From Medicago truncatula (lineage: Eukaryota; Streptophyta; Magnoliopsida; Fabales; Fabaceae), in the NCBI RefSeq assembly GCF_003473485.1, contig NC_053045.1, positions 3,002,501-3,066,500 on the forward strand: DNA of 64,000 nt, given 5' to 3'. Shown piece by piece: positions 12,401 to 23,749 of this stretch. The position numbers were made by a program, and so were the translations under genes. The notes beneath the pieces were generated by a model. The model did not search any database. It was not told the origin of the DNA and was given only the letters and a program-made list of their open reading frames with translations. Within the stretch, counting starts at the first letter, position 1. The number at the start of each line of letters is the position of its first letter.

Positions 12401-12675
12401 CCGAGGACTCAGAATTTATCAACCCAAGTTTGGATTTTTACTCAAAATTTGGTGACATTGCCATTCCTGTGACTGCAATTATTCTTGCAATTTTGGTCTA
12501 TATTCAACAAAGATTGGGCTATGACAAGCTGAGTCAGGTTCTGACATTTGGGCAGTATAAGCTTCTTCCTACTTTTAGATATGAAAGGTTGGATTCTAAG
12601 TCCTTTGAAACTGAACTAGTTCCAGGTAGCAATGGTGGTGGTGAAAATAAGAAAGAACAAGTTGATGAAGAATGA
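9487..12675 (+). CDS. DUF2921 membrane protein, 1062 aa
   Basis: Intact single-exon gene for a large plant protein of the DUF2921 family, related to Arabidopsis FLYING SAUCER1/2 and to the ~1060-aa DUF2921 proteins. Residues 1-23 form a signal peptide (hydrophobic core FLPIALSFLCELLVIVVAS). A long luminal or extracellular region of about 700 residues with many Asn-x-Ser/Thr sites and paired cysteines follows. From about residue 733 there are several hydrophobic segments (GILRILTLTLAVGCILSQLF; ISLVVLGVQSLGYSIPLV; VKLLLIVSLLLTLRLF; LCTFSLHLIGYIVVLVI; IPVTAIILAILVYI). FLY proteins end in a RING domain and act as endomembrane E3 ligases in pectin modification. Here the C-terminus is a short polar tail with no Cys/His RING pattern, so ligase activity should not be assumed. 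Function is unknown. Confidence 0.88.
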   Translation: MKLTFLPIALSFLCELLVIVVASSEFPEEMYRFDRKSHVGYKYDRIDEVRKQCAFVLSAASELRFDYGGVVGMKGELSFVNGDWIQDVGKFPIMPFDDRNENLPGGLSGDRRGSPMKLVSFRVTDVDHAHRLKKSIPINGFMAMGITRDGNFMDNVYDNGNLDFRLWPGHSQLSFPFQGVYTESKRNGGERVLCLLGNTMLPTRETNPANPWEWMKNPSDVPMSEDDQILLVLRYPLTFTLTNRMITGELRSLNRDSNPKYFDVVHISSQLGSSAKFTFDSQHILSKACDPYPYKDNMTDNVISVYKGPRFCEILEEVTRDKPLSVVPNWRCNGTDDFCSRLGPFVSDEGIKSTHGGFQDVILYMQDVICEQAAGHSNTGSTKVSAVFRAVSPSENRYNAAKRSGVNNMSLATEGIWKSSSGQLCMVGCLGLVDAKGSNCNTRICLYIPTTFSIKQHSIISGTLSPINNNSAFFPLSFEQLVLPTELWNYFTFTHPNYSYSKINIAGAVLEKNEPFTFSTVIKKSLLTFPKLEDETFQDSISLLSEDLTFHVSGFPDPMPRVQAPRVDIQMEILSVGPMFGRYWHAQNGSTGEQQETPYHANAAEYTEKQLLLNVSAQLSLSGKGYGNFSALFLEGLYDPHVGKMYLIGCRDVRASWNVLYQSYDLESGMDCLIEVVVSYPPTTTRWLVNPTATISIGSQRTDDDTLRFNTIKLQTFPIIYRKQREDVLSHRGVEGILRILTLTLAVGCILSQLFYIKHNVDSLPYISLVVLGVQSLGYSIPLVTDAEALFKRVVSESYDVSSSGTLENSEWLHIIDYTVKLLLIVSLLLTLRLFQKVWKSRIRLQTRTSSEPHCVPSDKKVLLCTFSLHLIGYIVVLVIHATKTSQKNLRTEKYVYAKENSHTLPGWATELEEYAGLVQDFFLFPQIIGNLIWQIHCKPLRKLYFIGITVVRLLPHIYDYIRAPVLNPYFSEDSEFINPSLDFYSKFGDIAIPVTAIILAILVYIQQRLGYDKLSQVLTFGQYKLLPTFRYERLDSKSFETELVPGSNGGGENKKEQVDEE

Positions 12676-12811
12676 ATGTAGACACTAATTTGTGTTACTG
12701 ACAAAAAACTGCTGTATTGTATACTTACATCATTACATGCATGAAAAGTAGGAATGAGTTTTTTGGGGGAATGTATTATATTGTGTATGAGAGGTTTACT
12801 TTTATATACAG

Positions 12812-12817
12812 AATAAA
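12812..12817 (+). terminator. Polyadenylation signal AATAAA
   Basis: AATAAA about 140 bp after the DUF2921 stop codon, inside a T-rich 3' flank; a plausible near-upstream poly(A) element. Confidence 0.45.
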
Positions 12818-14810
12818 CAAGTAAATTGTGGTTTTAGTGTTCACTTTTGATTCTTTTTTCTGCATTTTTTTATGCTTTGAGTTCTCCACTATTGTTCTAG
12901 CAACTCTTACTCTGCTTGTTGTACCGTACTAGATTGAGATAAAAGGTCAAAGGTTGGTCATTTACATACTCCATCCGGCCTTAAATATAAACAAAAAAAT
13001 ATATATGTTTTGTTCCAAAACATTTCTGAGAAAGAGACTTGTATTTAGGGATAGAGTTACTATGTTACTCTTAAAAAGAAATCTATTATGCTTTCCCTCA
13101 TAGAAGAAAACACATTATACCAAGAAACAGTTTTGATTTGTCTAATTCTTACATGTCTTTTATTCATGTAATACAATCTCATATGTTTTAGTTCAATTCA
13201 ACCATTCCACGAACAACAATTTTTATTACTTTTTCTTGGTTAGTTCTGTTGCAAGGGATTCATTCCCTTTTATTTTTAACCAATTTTGAAAAAAAAATAC
13301 AAATTATGTCAGTCTGAAAATATACTTTCAAAATTCGATGGTGCGGCGTCACCAATTCTTGAAACTTTGACCGAAAGGGGAGTACAGTAGTATGATGGCT
13401 ATCACTTAAAGGAGAGAATGCTGGAAATTCAAGAGTCAAGTGTGAGCAATGAAGTTTTACATTGACCAAGTATGAGAAACATTAAGAAAATATGAGAGAA
13501 CAAACTCTATATGCCAAATGGTAATGAATTCCCCACAATCAAATAACAATTGCAGGAAGATTTAAATCTGAACCATATAATTTGAATCAAACAGCCTCCA
13601 ATGCATAGACTTGCAGGAAATCAAAATCCATACCTAATGCATTTAGTTTTAATGTTATGGGTTGGTTAATCTTGTTATACAAGTTAGTTACTTGCTGCAC
13701 AAGTAAGTGGTTAGTTAGAGTAAAGTTTCCTTTTACAGTAAGTTAGGGCCCCCGCGTCAACTATGAATGGATGAATTTAAGCCCAATAAAGAAAAACCAA
13801 AGAAAATTGATCTATAGGCACCTTTTATTGCTCACAAGCTCCCAAAATGTCCAAAATATCTTTGTTTTAAATGATTGAAAGTTACAAACCGATCACATCG
13901 GAAGATAAATTTCGAGGGAAGGAAGAAATAGACCGAAGGTATCTTCCGGTGTATGAAACTTTAGAAACATTTGAACTTCTGATGCTTATGAAACCCTGAG
14001 ACATATGGATTTGGCAGAATTTAATTTGATGTAAAAGTTTTGCATATAGAGTGGACACAAGTAAACTAACAATCTATGTTTACCAAGTTTCCATTAACGT
14101 AGGCAACTGGGCACTAGCAAAGAACTGATGTAATGTGTTTCATAGCATTCTCTAAACCAACAACATCCAGTCTTCAATTTCAACGTTATGCATTCATTTT
14201 TTCTTTTTGAGGAAACGTTAGGCATTAATGTAACAGTATCTATTTAGGCCTCATTCCCTTGTATGGTACCGATTTATTAACTATAATTAAATGATATATA
14301 TAAGAAAATTTCTAGAATTTTTCAGTACCTTTTATAGAACTTCTAGTAGCTTTTTTAAAATCTATTTTTTTTGTAAGAAAAAATAATAAGGAACTTAAAT
14401 GTAAGAGCTTTAAATCTTTTAAAAAATGATTCTTATGATAGTAAACAAACAGAAATAGCTTCAGATTTGTTTTTTAAAAATTTCTAAATTTTTTTTTAGA
14501 TTCTTTTAACCTAAAATCACTTTTTTTTTTTAAAAGTTGAAACAAACATACCCTATAACTTTTTATAGAAATGATTTTTATAGTGTTTCATATTTTTCTT
14601 ATAATATTTTTAATAAAGAACTTTTTAAATAGTTATAATATTTTTAACAAAGATTTTTTTTTAAAGAAACATTCAAATAAGAAATTGAGTTAAACAGCTT
14701 ATCTTAAAAAGTCATTTTAAGTATTTTATCATTTTGCTACAAAATTTTTTGAATAATAAAATTTGAGAAAAATCTATAAAATAAGAAGCTACTTCAAATA
14801 GCTTTTCATA

Positions 14811-14940
14811 GTTCCCGTGAGCTCAGTTGAAAGAGACATTGTATAATATATGTAGGGGCTGAGGTTCGAACCCCAAACACCTACTTCTCCAAATTTAATA
14901 TGTGTGAGCTTCAACCACTAGACTATTTGACAAAAAAAAA
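14811..14940 (+). mobile_element. tRNA-derived SINE with target duplication
   Basis: Starts GTTCCCGTGAGCTCAGTTG (box A-like), has box B GGTTCGAACCCC, and ends in an A tract. Flanks AGCTTTTCATA (14,800-14,810) and AGTTTTTCATA (14,941-14,951) are an 11-bp target duplication with one mismatch. It is the best preserved member of this family in the window; the copy at 4,594-4,728 is a relative. Confidence 0.65.
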
Positions 14941-15412
14941 AGTTTTTCATAAAAAATAATTTTAAGAGATATCTTTATGAAAATATATGTGATTTTTAAT
15001 ATTTAAAATCTCTAATAATGAATACTAAAGTTAGTGAATACGAAAATCTCTATTTGAACTAACTTCTACTACTTATGAGTAAGTTTTTTTTTTTTTTTTT
15101 TTCTTTTTTCGGTTACAGTTGTGAGTAAGTTTCTAAAAAATCATTTTTAGAAAGTACTTTCTTGAGAGTAATTATTTTCTTTCTCCTTTCAACGGTACTA
15201 TCTAAATAATATTATGTATGTGTACCCGTCTCTCCAATCAATACTTTCTACTTTCTATTTTTTTCGAAAGATACTTTCTATTTATGATCATAGTGATCCA
15301 ATTTTCTACTTTATATTTGATAAAAAAAAAAAAGATATTTAATAAGGTGAATCTATTAAAAATGTTATTCTCCTTCTTTCTTTTATAGTTTTTCTTTAAT
15401 TTGTGTGAGATA

Positions 15413-15532
15413 AGTGCTCCCCCATCCCAAAATATAACAAAAAATTTATCTATAAAAGTTGATTTATTTGGTCAAAAATTTATACAAAATACATCAACTT
15501 TTGTTTACCGATTTTTGCTTATATTTTGGGAG
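15413..15532. mobile_element. Short MITE with CTCCC...CCCAAAATATAA ends
   Basis: Left TCCCAAAATATAA and right TTATATTTTGGGA are inverted copies about 120 bp apart, each followed internally by a matching CAAAAA/TTTTTG. This fits the widespread Stowaway-type MITEs of plants. It lies within 200 bp of the start of ABCG gene A, close to its TATA-like box. Confidence 0.45.
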
Positions 15533-15546
15533 TAAATGTGAAGCTC

Positions 15547-15553
15547 ATAAATA
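15547..15553 (+). promoter_or_regulatory. TATA-like box of ABCG gene A
   Basis: ATAAATA about 140 bp upstream of the ATG at 15,692; the only good candidate in the near upstream region. Confidence 0.35.
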
Positions 15554-15691
15554 GGCTATGTCCTCTCTACACTCTCATTATAAGAAAGCTATACAAACAA
15601 AGCACTATCACAAGTAAAAGTTCATTGATTTTGAAGATTGTTGCTATTAGCACCATTCTTTGAAGAAAAAGGAAGACTTTTGGTTGTAGCA

Positions 15692-18600
15692 ATGGATGGA
15701 AGTGATTTATACAAAGCAAGTAGTAGTTTACGAGGGAATACTTCGACGTTTTTCTCGAGATCCTCGCGGCGCGAAGAAGATGATGAAGAAGCCCTCAAAT
15801 GGGCTGCAATTGAAAAACTCCCTACTTACAATCGTTTAAAGAAAGGGTTGTTGGCCAGTTCACATGGAGTTGCCAATGAGATTATTGATATAGATAAACT
15901 TGGAGTTCAAGAAAGACAGAAACTTTTGAATAGGTTGATCAAAGCTGCTGAAGAGGATAATGAAAAGTTTTTGTTGAAGCTAAAGGAAAGAATTGATAGG
16001 TAGGTAGTATTGATGCATTGCTCTTAAAACCGAGACAAAATCACAATCAAATCGTTCAAACGATATATAGTGTCGGTTCACAATTACACGAATTGAACCG
16101 TGTTGCTCGTTTTTTTTTAAACATTGATCATAATTTTCTCACTTTCAACATTTCTTTTCTTCCTATCTTTTGCTCCCTTACATGAGGACATCATTTTCAA
16201 TTACTCAATAATCTCATATCACTTTTATGGGTTTTTTATTTGTCATGTGTTTGTTAATACATATATTTTTCTTTTAGAGTTGGGATTGAGATTCCAACAA
16301 TTGAAGTTCGTTTTGAGCACCTAACTATTGAGGCAGAGGCTTATGTGGGAAGTAGAGCATTACCTAGTTTCACAAACTTTACTATTGGTGCAGTGGAGGT
16401 AAATTTCAGCACAATCTAGCTCATATACTTGTGTTTCTTATTTAGATTTTTTTGGTTAGATATGGTGTCAATCCTATAATAAAATTATGATTGTTCAACC
16501 TTAAACCCTACAAAAGTTTTGTTTGTTATTCATGTTTTGATAAACAACCTTAATCCTATGTTATGATCTTTTGTATTTGGTCTTGTAGGGTTTACTTGCT
16601 TTTCTTGGTATTATATCACACAAAAAGAAACATATGACTATCCTTAAAGATGTAAGTGGAATAGTCAAACCTGGTAGGATGGCACTGCTTCTTGGTCCTC
16701 CAAGTTCCGGAAAGACCACACTTCTTTTGGCCTTAACTGGAAAGCTTGATAAAGCTCTCAAGGTGAAAATACTTGATTAACTTTCATTATGAATTTTGCT
16801 TAACGTACATATATGAATATATGTACAAGATATCACCAAAAAAATGAATGTTATTGTGTATTATAGGAATCTGGTAGAGTGACTTATAATGGATATGGAA
16901 TGGATGAATTTGTACCTCAAAGAACTGCTGCATATATTAGTCAACATGATGTTCATATTGGAGAAATGACTGTTAGGGAAACATTGGCTTTCTCAGCAAG
17001 GTGCCAAGGAGTTGGATCAAGATATGGTATAAACACTTCTAATACTAGGGCCTTGTTTTTTCTTCTTCCATGCATACCAAATTTTATGGTGAAACCGTTA
17101 AAAATAAAAACTATACAAGACTTATAAAAATAAAATAAAAAACAATTTTATTAAGTCAAAGGATTGAACCTTGGTCCCGAGGACTAATTTAATAGTCAGT
17201 AAAATAAATAGTCAGTTTTTGTTTGGATTGATTCCTACTTTGAAAACAAAGACTAATTTAATTGGTTTGGTTTGCATTGGATTGTTGGATTTATAAGATC
17301 ATTGATTTGGTTTTTCCACGTGAATTGAATAAAAAAATGTCTACATAATAGTAAAAAAATTTGAGCTAAATCAGTAAAGTAAATGGATTTATCCCTTTGA
17401 ATTACTAAAAAAAGTTGTGATTTTTAAGATTATGAGTGATAGCTACATGTATTTTCCCTTTGAATTCGAAATTAGGGAGAAAAAAAAACTCCCCTTTTGG
17501 GTAACAAATATGGTTTGAGACCAAAGTTCCAACAATATGATTATGATTATGGGTGAAAATTGATGTCCATACATGCAATGGAACACCCTTTTAATTTGGG
17601 GATTAATTTAACATAACTTGCATAATTTATTTTTTATTTTTTTGTGATGCATAGATTTGCTATCTGAGTTATGTAGAAGAGAAAAAGAAGCAAAGATCAT
17701 ACCAGACCCAGATATTGATGTCTACATGAAGGTGAGAAAGAAACTACATTATGCTATATATTTCTATAGCATTTGATGTAATAATATATATTCATCTCAA
17801 TGAATTTTGATATACTAGGCAACTTCAACTGAAGGCCAAGAGGAAAGTCTGATAACCGATTATATGCTGAAGGTAATAATACTATTTAAAGTTCTCTTAT
17901 ACTAGAAAAGTTAAATTACTCTCGAAAAATTAGAGAAAGATCGAAAAAATTAGATTAGTCTTCAATTTTGACGTTTCTAACACTTCATTTTTCACCTCTA
18001 ATTTTTCTATTGCAGATATTGGGGTTGGATATATGTGCTGATACCATGGTAGGAGATGAAATGCACCGTGGTATCTCCGGTGGACAAAGAAAGAGACTTA
18101 CCACAGGAGAAATGTTGGTTGGACCATCGAAAGTTCTATTCATGGATGAAATATCAACTGGCTTAGATAGTTCCACAGCTTTTCAAATTGTGAAATCTCT
18201 TAGGCAATATGTTTATATTCTTCATGGAACTGCACTTATCTCATTGCTTCAGCCAGCACCAGAGACTTATGAACTTTTTGATGACATTATTCTTTTATCT
18301 GATGGTGAAATTGTTTACCAAGGACCTCGTGAAAATGTTCTTGAATTTTTTGAATCTATTGGTTTCAAATGTCCTGAGAGGAAAGGCGTTGCTGATTTCC
18401 TTCAAGAAGTAAGTCAAAATGCATATACATCTATAGAAGTGCTTATGAGCATTTAGTTACTAAGGGCCTATTTGGATCAATTTATATGAGCTTATTACTG
18501 ACATAAACACTTGTAGGAATGTTCCGTAGAACTTATGGAAACAACTTATGACATGTCCATAATCTATTTTCCGCTTATTTCCATAAGCACTCCTGGATAG

Positions 18601-21600
18601 CTTATGAAACTGAGCTTGTATATAATATGTCTCTTGTTGCAGGTAACTTCAAGAAAGGATCAAGAGCAATATTGGATGCACAGAGATGAACCATATAGGT
18701 TTGTAACAGTTACTCAATTTGCAGAGGCATTCAAGTCGTTCCATGTTGGGAAGACGATCAAAGAAGAGCTTGAAATTCCATTTGACAAGTCAAATAATCA
18801 TCCAGCAGCATTAACAACTAAAAAGTATGGTGTTAACAAGAAGGAACTATTAAAGGCTAACATCTCAAGAGAGTTTTTGCTTATGAAAAGAAATTCATTC
18901 ATTTACCTCTTTAAGATGGTTCAAGTGAGTTCTAGCTTTATTTCTATAATATCTACTTTTTGTTTAACATGCATGCATGGTTTCAACTTTTTCATTTTCT
19001 TCTCTCTCTATGATATTTAGGTTTCTATAATGGCAACAATTACTATGACACTTTTTCTGCGAACCCATATGCACAAAGAAACAGTGATTGATGGACAAAT
19101 TCATTTTGGTGCTTTATATTTCTCATTGATAATGCTCATGTTTAATGGAACTATTGAGCTTACAATGACAATTGTGAAACTTCCTACATTCTTTAAGCAA
19201 AGAGACCACTTATTTTATCCTTCATGGGCTTATGCTATTCCCTCATGGATTGTAAGAGCCCCTGTTACACTTGTAGATGCTTCTATTTGGGTATTCCTCA
19301 CTTACTATGTAATTGGATTTGATCCAAATATTTGGAGGTAAATAAGCTTCTATTATCTGTTTTGCAACAATTAATGTGTATATTATGCTTGATTGTATTG
19401 TATTATTTATGGTGTGATTGATGACTATTAATTTATGCAGATTTCTTAAGATGTATCTTCTACTAATACTGTTAAACCAGACAGCTTCTGGATTGTTCCG
19501 AGCTATTGCAGCATTTTGTAGGGATATGATTATTGCTAACATAACTGGCTTCTATACACTTCTTATAGTTTTCACATTGGGTGGATTCGTTCTTGCAAAA
19601 GGTGAGTTGACACTCAAGTAGAAATCAAACCTCATTCTCAATGGACCTAAAATACAAAATTTTGTATCGTCTTACGCTTGGGTGGATTCACATACTTTCT
19701 GCAGTTATCATATAATGAAAGTTTATATTAATTGATGCATCTTTCATTTCATTGGCAATGAATCAGATGATATTAAGGGCTGGTGGATTTGGGGTTACTG
19801 GATATCACCTTTAATGTATGCACAAAATGCTATAATGGTGAATGAATTCCTTGGAAACAGTTGGAACAAAGTAATTTGTTAAACTTATGACATTATAATT
19901 ATCTTTCATTTACAAAATGTGTAGGCCTAATTTCATTTTCTTTTCAATTATAGATAACTCCATATTCAAACATGACACTGGGAATTCTATCTTTGAAGTC
20001 ACGCGGATTCTTCACACATGCATATTGGTATTGGATAGGAGTTGGTGCATTAATAGGATTTATTTTCCTTACCAACTTTTTATACATTATCGCTCTCACT
20101 TACCTTGATCGTGAGTATCTTTACGTTTGGTTATTTATTAAGATTCTCATTGTGATGAAAAATGATACTAATACATATACTTGTTTTTTTAAGCACTTGA
20201 CAAGCCACAAGCCACAATAAAAGAAGAATCAGGAGGCGATAATGCACCAAATGATAGAAATCAAGAAATTGAATTACCACAATTAGGTGATATATCTTAA
20301 TTATATCTCACACAAATATTTCAATGCATGTATACTATAAAAAGTTAAAGTAGCAAGAGAAATTTAGAGATGGAAAAAGCAAAATCTGTCTCTAATTCTA
20401 TCGCTAAATATTAGAGACGCCAAATTTGGCGACCATTTTTCTTTTTTCCATCGTTATTTTACATTTTTTTTAGTGACTTATGGGCTTACTAACCTAATAG
20501 GTTTTTTTTTTTTTAACTGTGTTGGTTGTGCAGAAAATTCTAGAAGATCTACTGCTGTTGCTGATTCTAGCCGTGGGAAGGAAAGGGGAATGGTTCTACC
20601 TTTTGAACCATATTCTATCACATTTGACGAAATTGTATACTCTGTTGACGTGCCACAAGTAAGTCATTTTCGAAGTTATTAATTAGCATTTGGTTTAGAT
20701 AATCAAGGTTTCGAATTGTTGACATTGTGGAAAATTTCATGGTCAAATGTAGTTGATGCGACCAAAATCATAGTTAGGATGCAGTCGCACAAAACCTTGA
20801 CATCGAGACTATAGTTGCAGCTGCGGACTGTCTTTAAAAAAATATGTTATAGTGTTCTGAGATTAACCCTTGCATTAGTATGATCATGGATTTTAAATAA
20901 TGCACAGTTATTGTATATATGTGTTGCATGTAGTAGTATATCGACTAAAAAAGTGTTCAAACTTTTATTTTCTGTTTTCGGAATTTCGACTGGCAGGAAA
21001 TGAAAGATCAAGGTGTGATAGAGGATAGGCTAGTGCTTTTGAAGGGAGTTAGTGGTGCATTTAGACCTGGTGTTCTCACAGCTTTGATGGGTGTTAGTGG
21101 AGCTGGTAAAACTACTTTGATGGATGTATTGGCTGGTAGGAAAACTAGTGGTTATATTGATGGGAGCATAAAAATTTCTGGTTACCCTAAAAAGCAAGAA
21201 ACATTTGCTAGAATCTCTGGCTATTGTGAGCAGAATGATATCCACTCCCCTCAAGTTACTGTCTATGAGTCCTTACTGTATTCAGCTTGGCTTCGTTTAC
21301 CGGCAGAAGTTGATTCCAATACCAGAAAGGTTAGTATTTACTGCTCCAGACACCTTATCATTTTTCCTTTTAAATACCTTTTTAAGGTCTTTGTTAGAGG
21401 ATATGAAATATAGAATAATATCTTGACATAATGTTGGCGTATCATGAATCATCTCATTAGATTAGTTTCCTATCTTAGTATTTGAAGATTACTTTCCATA
21501 TTCAATTATGATTTTAGGTCTTGTATCCTTATAAATAAGGGTTAGTAGTATTTAGTCTTTTGTATCGTATTCTCTTGACTTTATTATTATGATTAAAGAT

Positions 21601-23749
21601 TAGTTTTCTCTCTTGACTTCAACAATTCTAAATAACTTAGCTTTCGAACTTAGACTTGTTATTCTTACTTTTGAATCTAACAAATATTTGTAGATGTTCA
21701 TTGAGGAAGTTATGGAACTAGTCGAGCTGAATCCGCTGAGGAACTCACTAGTTGGTTTGCCTGGTGTGAGCGGTCTTTCAACCGAACAACGCAAGAGGTT
21801 AACTATTTCAGTTGAATTAGTGGCCAATCCATCCATAATTTTCATGGACGAGCCTACATCTGGATTAGATGCTAGAGCTGCTGCAATTGTTATGCGAACC
21901 GTTAGGAACACGGTTGACACAGGAAGAACAGTTGTTTGTACCATTCATCAACCAAGTATCGACATATTTGAATCTTTTGATGAGGTAAGAAATAATATAA
22001 TGAAATCAACATGTTTATGAAAATTTCTTTGCTCATGTGAACTCAAATATAATATATGTTACATGTGATTCTAGTTATTCTTGTTGAAGAGTGGAGGACG
22101 AGAAATATATGCTGGGCCATTAGGTCGTTATTCTAATCAATTGATCAAGTACTTTGAGGTTGGATTTGGATGCAACTTAAATTCAATTTTATTTCAACAA
22201 GTGAAGAACCATAATTCTTGAATCACCATTTACTAATTTTCTTATATTTTCTATTGTCTAGAGTATTGAAGGAGTAAGTAAAATAAACGATGGATATAAC
22301 CCAGCAACATGGATGTTAGAAGTGACGAGTCCAGCACAAGAAGTTGCATTAGGTGCTGATTTTCATGAGATATACAAAAATTCTGAGCTATATAGGTAAG
22401 AAATAATATACAATACTATTATATGAATCAGGGTATGAATTTGTTAAATGTAGTACCTGCAGTAATCATATTCAGAAAAGGCTTTAACTGTTATACACTA
22501 TTGTTCAGGAGAAATAAGCAACTTATAGAAGAATTGGGAAAACCTGCTCTTGGTTCCAAGGATCTTTATTTCCCTAGCCAATACTCACAATCATTTTTAG
22601 TTCAATGCTTGGCTTGCTTGTGGAAACAACGTTGGTCATATTGGCGCAACCCGTTATACACTGCTGTTAGGTTTTACTTTGCTACTTTCATAGCATTGAT
22701 GTTTGGAACAATGTTTTGGGACCTCGGACGCAAATAGTAAGTGAAAACTTCCAAAATCTATAAATATGACAATAGCTTATTGAATTTGCACTTAATCAAA
22801 ATATTTATCCAAACACCGTTTAGTTGATATTTCATTTCCACTTGAATTGTGATGCCTTTCGTGGATTCCAGCACAAGAGGACTAGACCTGTCTAATGCCA
22901 TGGGCTCAATGTACACTGCTGTTTTCTTCATTGGGGTCCAAAATTCAGCCTCAGTACAACCAGTAGTAGCTGTTGAAAGAACTGTTTTTTATAGAGAAAG
23001 AGCTGCTGGAATGTATTCTGCCTTACCCTATGCACTTGCACAGGTAATAAAATCACTATTTCACACACAAGATAAATGTATTTGCACTATGCTTTATTTA
23101 CATACTCATGTTAATCTAACTTGCTCTCTTTTGTCACAGGTTTTAATAGAGCTACCTTATATTCTAGCACAAACATTATCATATGGTGTAATAGTTTATG
23201 CCATGATTGGATTTGAGTGGACTGTACCAAAATTCTTTTGGTACATGTTTTTCATGTACTTCACATTTTGCTACTTCACCTTCTATGGTATGATGACAGT
23301 GGCAGTTACTCCAAATTACCATCTTGCTGCAGTTTTGGCATCTGCATTTTATGGAAGTTGGAATCTCTTTTCTGGATTTGTTGTTCCAAGACCTGTAAGT
23401 ATTTTCAACCTTAAAATACATTAAATAACTTTGCATTATTATTATTATTATTATTATATTTTAAATTTTTTCATTTTTTTAATAACAGAGAATGCCAGTG
23501 TGGTGGAGGTGGTACTATTGGGCAAATCCTGTAGCTTGGAGCTTATATGGATTATTTGCATCACAATTTGGAAATATAACAGACATAATGGAAATGGAAG
23601 ATGTTACAGTGCAGGAATATATAAGAAATTATTATGGTATCAAACATGATTTTGTAGGTGTTTCTGCAGCTGTGGTTTTTGGGATTGCAATAGCCTTTGC
23701 TTTTACTTTTGCTGTATCAATTAAAGTCTTTAACTTCCAACATAGATAA
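15692..23749 (+). CDS. ABCG/PDR full-size ABC transporter A, 22 exons, 1427 aa
   Basis: Pleiotropic drug resistance-type ABCG transporter (NBD-TMD-NBD-TMD), a plasma-membrane pump of the PDR12/ABCG40-like group; such proteins carry hormones, terpenoids or phenolics, and the substrate is not readable here. Exons: 15692-15999, 16278-16398, 16589-16762, 16867-17026, 17655-17731, 17819-17872, 18016-18408, 18643-18924, 19021-19337, 19441-19601, 19767-19870, 19954-20110, 20194-20286, 20534-20658, 20997-21329, 21694-21984, 22075-22158, 22262-22395, 22509-22736, 22872-23043, 23140-23394, 23489-23749. All introns are GT-AG and the frame stays open. NBD1: Walker [10 protein letters not shown] (179-187), signature ISGGQRKR (318-325), Walker B VLFMDE (338-343). 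NBD2: GVSGAGKTT (874-882), LSTEQRKR (981-988), IIFMDE (1001-1006). TMD1 about 500-770, TMD2 about 1160-1427. The start matches the MxGSDxY start of B and C. A is the most diverged of the three. Confidence 0.93.
18463..18640. mobile_element. MITE-like repeat in intron 7 of gene A
   Basis: The intron carries a GGGCCTATTTGGATC...AGCTTAT...CATAAGC...GATAGCTTATGAAA pattern. Relatives of this AGCTTAT-rich family occur in intron 6 of B (27,724-28,000) and introns 6 and 7 of C (44,820-45,100 and 43,925-44,370). The phrase 'TTTGGAT...AGCTTAT' is typical of a common plant MITE group. Ends are not precisely defined. Confidence 0.4.

Larger units (their letters stand above)
12818..15546. other. Intergenic, no gene seen
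   Basis: AT-rich spacer between the DUF2921 gene and ABCG gene A. It carries half of a CTCC-type MITE near 12,966-13,060, a SINE at 14,811-14,940 and a MITE at 15,413-15,532. Short open frames here have no recognisable domain. Confidence 0.45.

Noticed and set aside
13260-13469. 69-aa minus-strand frame
   Set aside because: AT-rich intergenic frame without motif, signal peptide or promoter.
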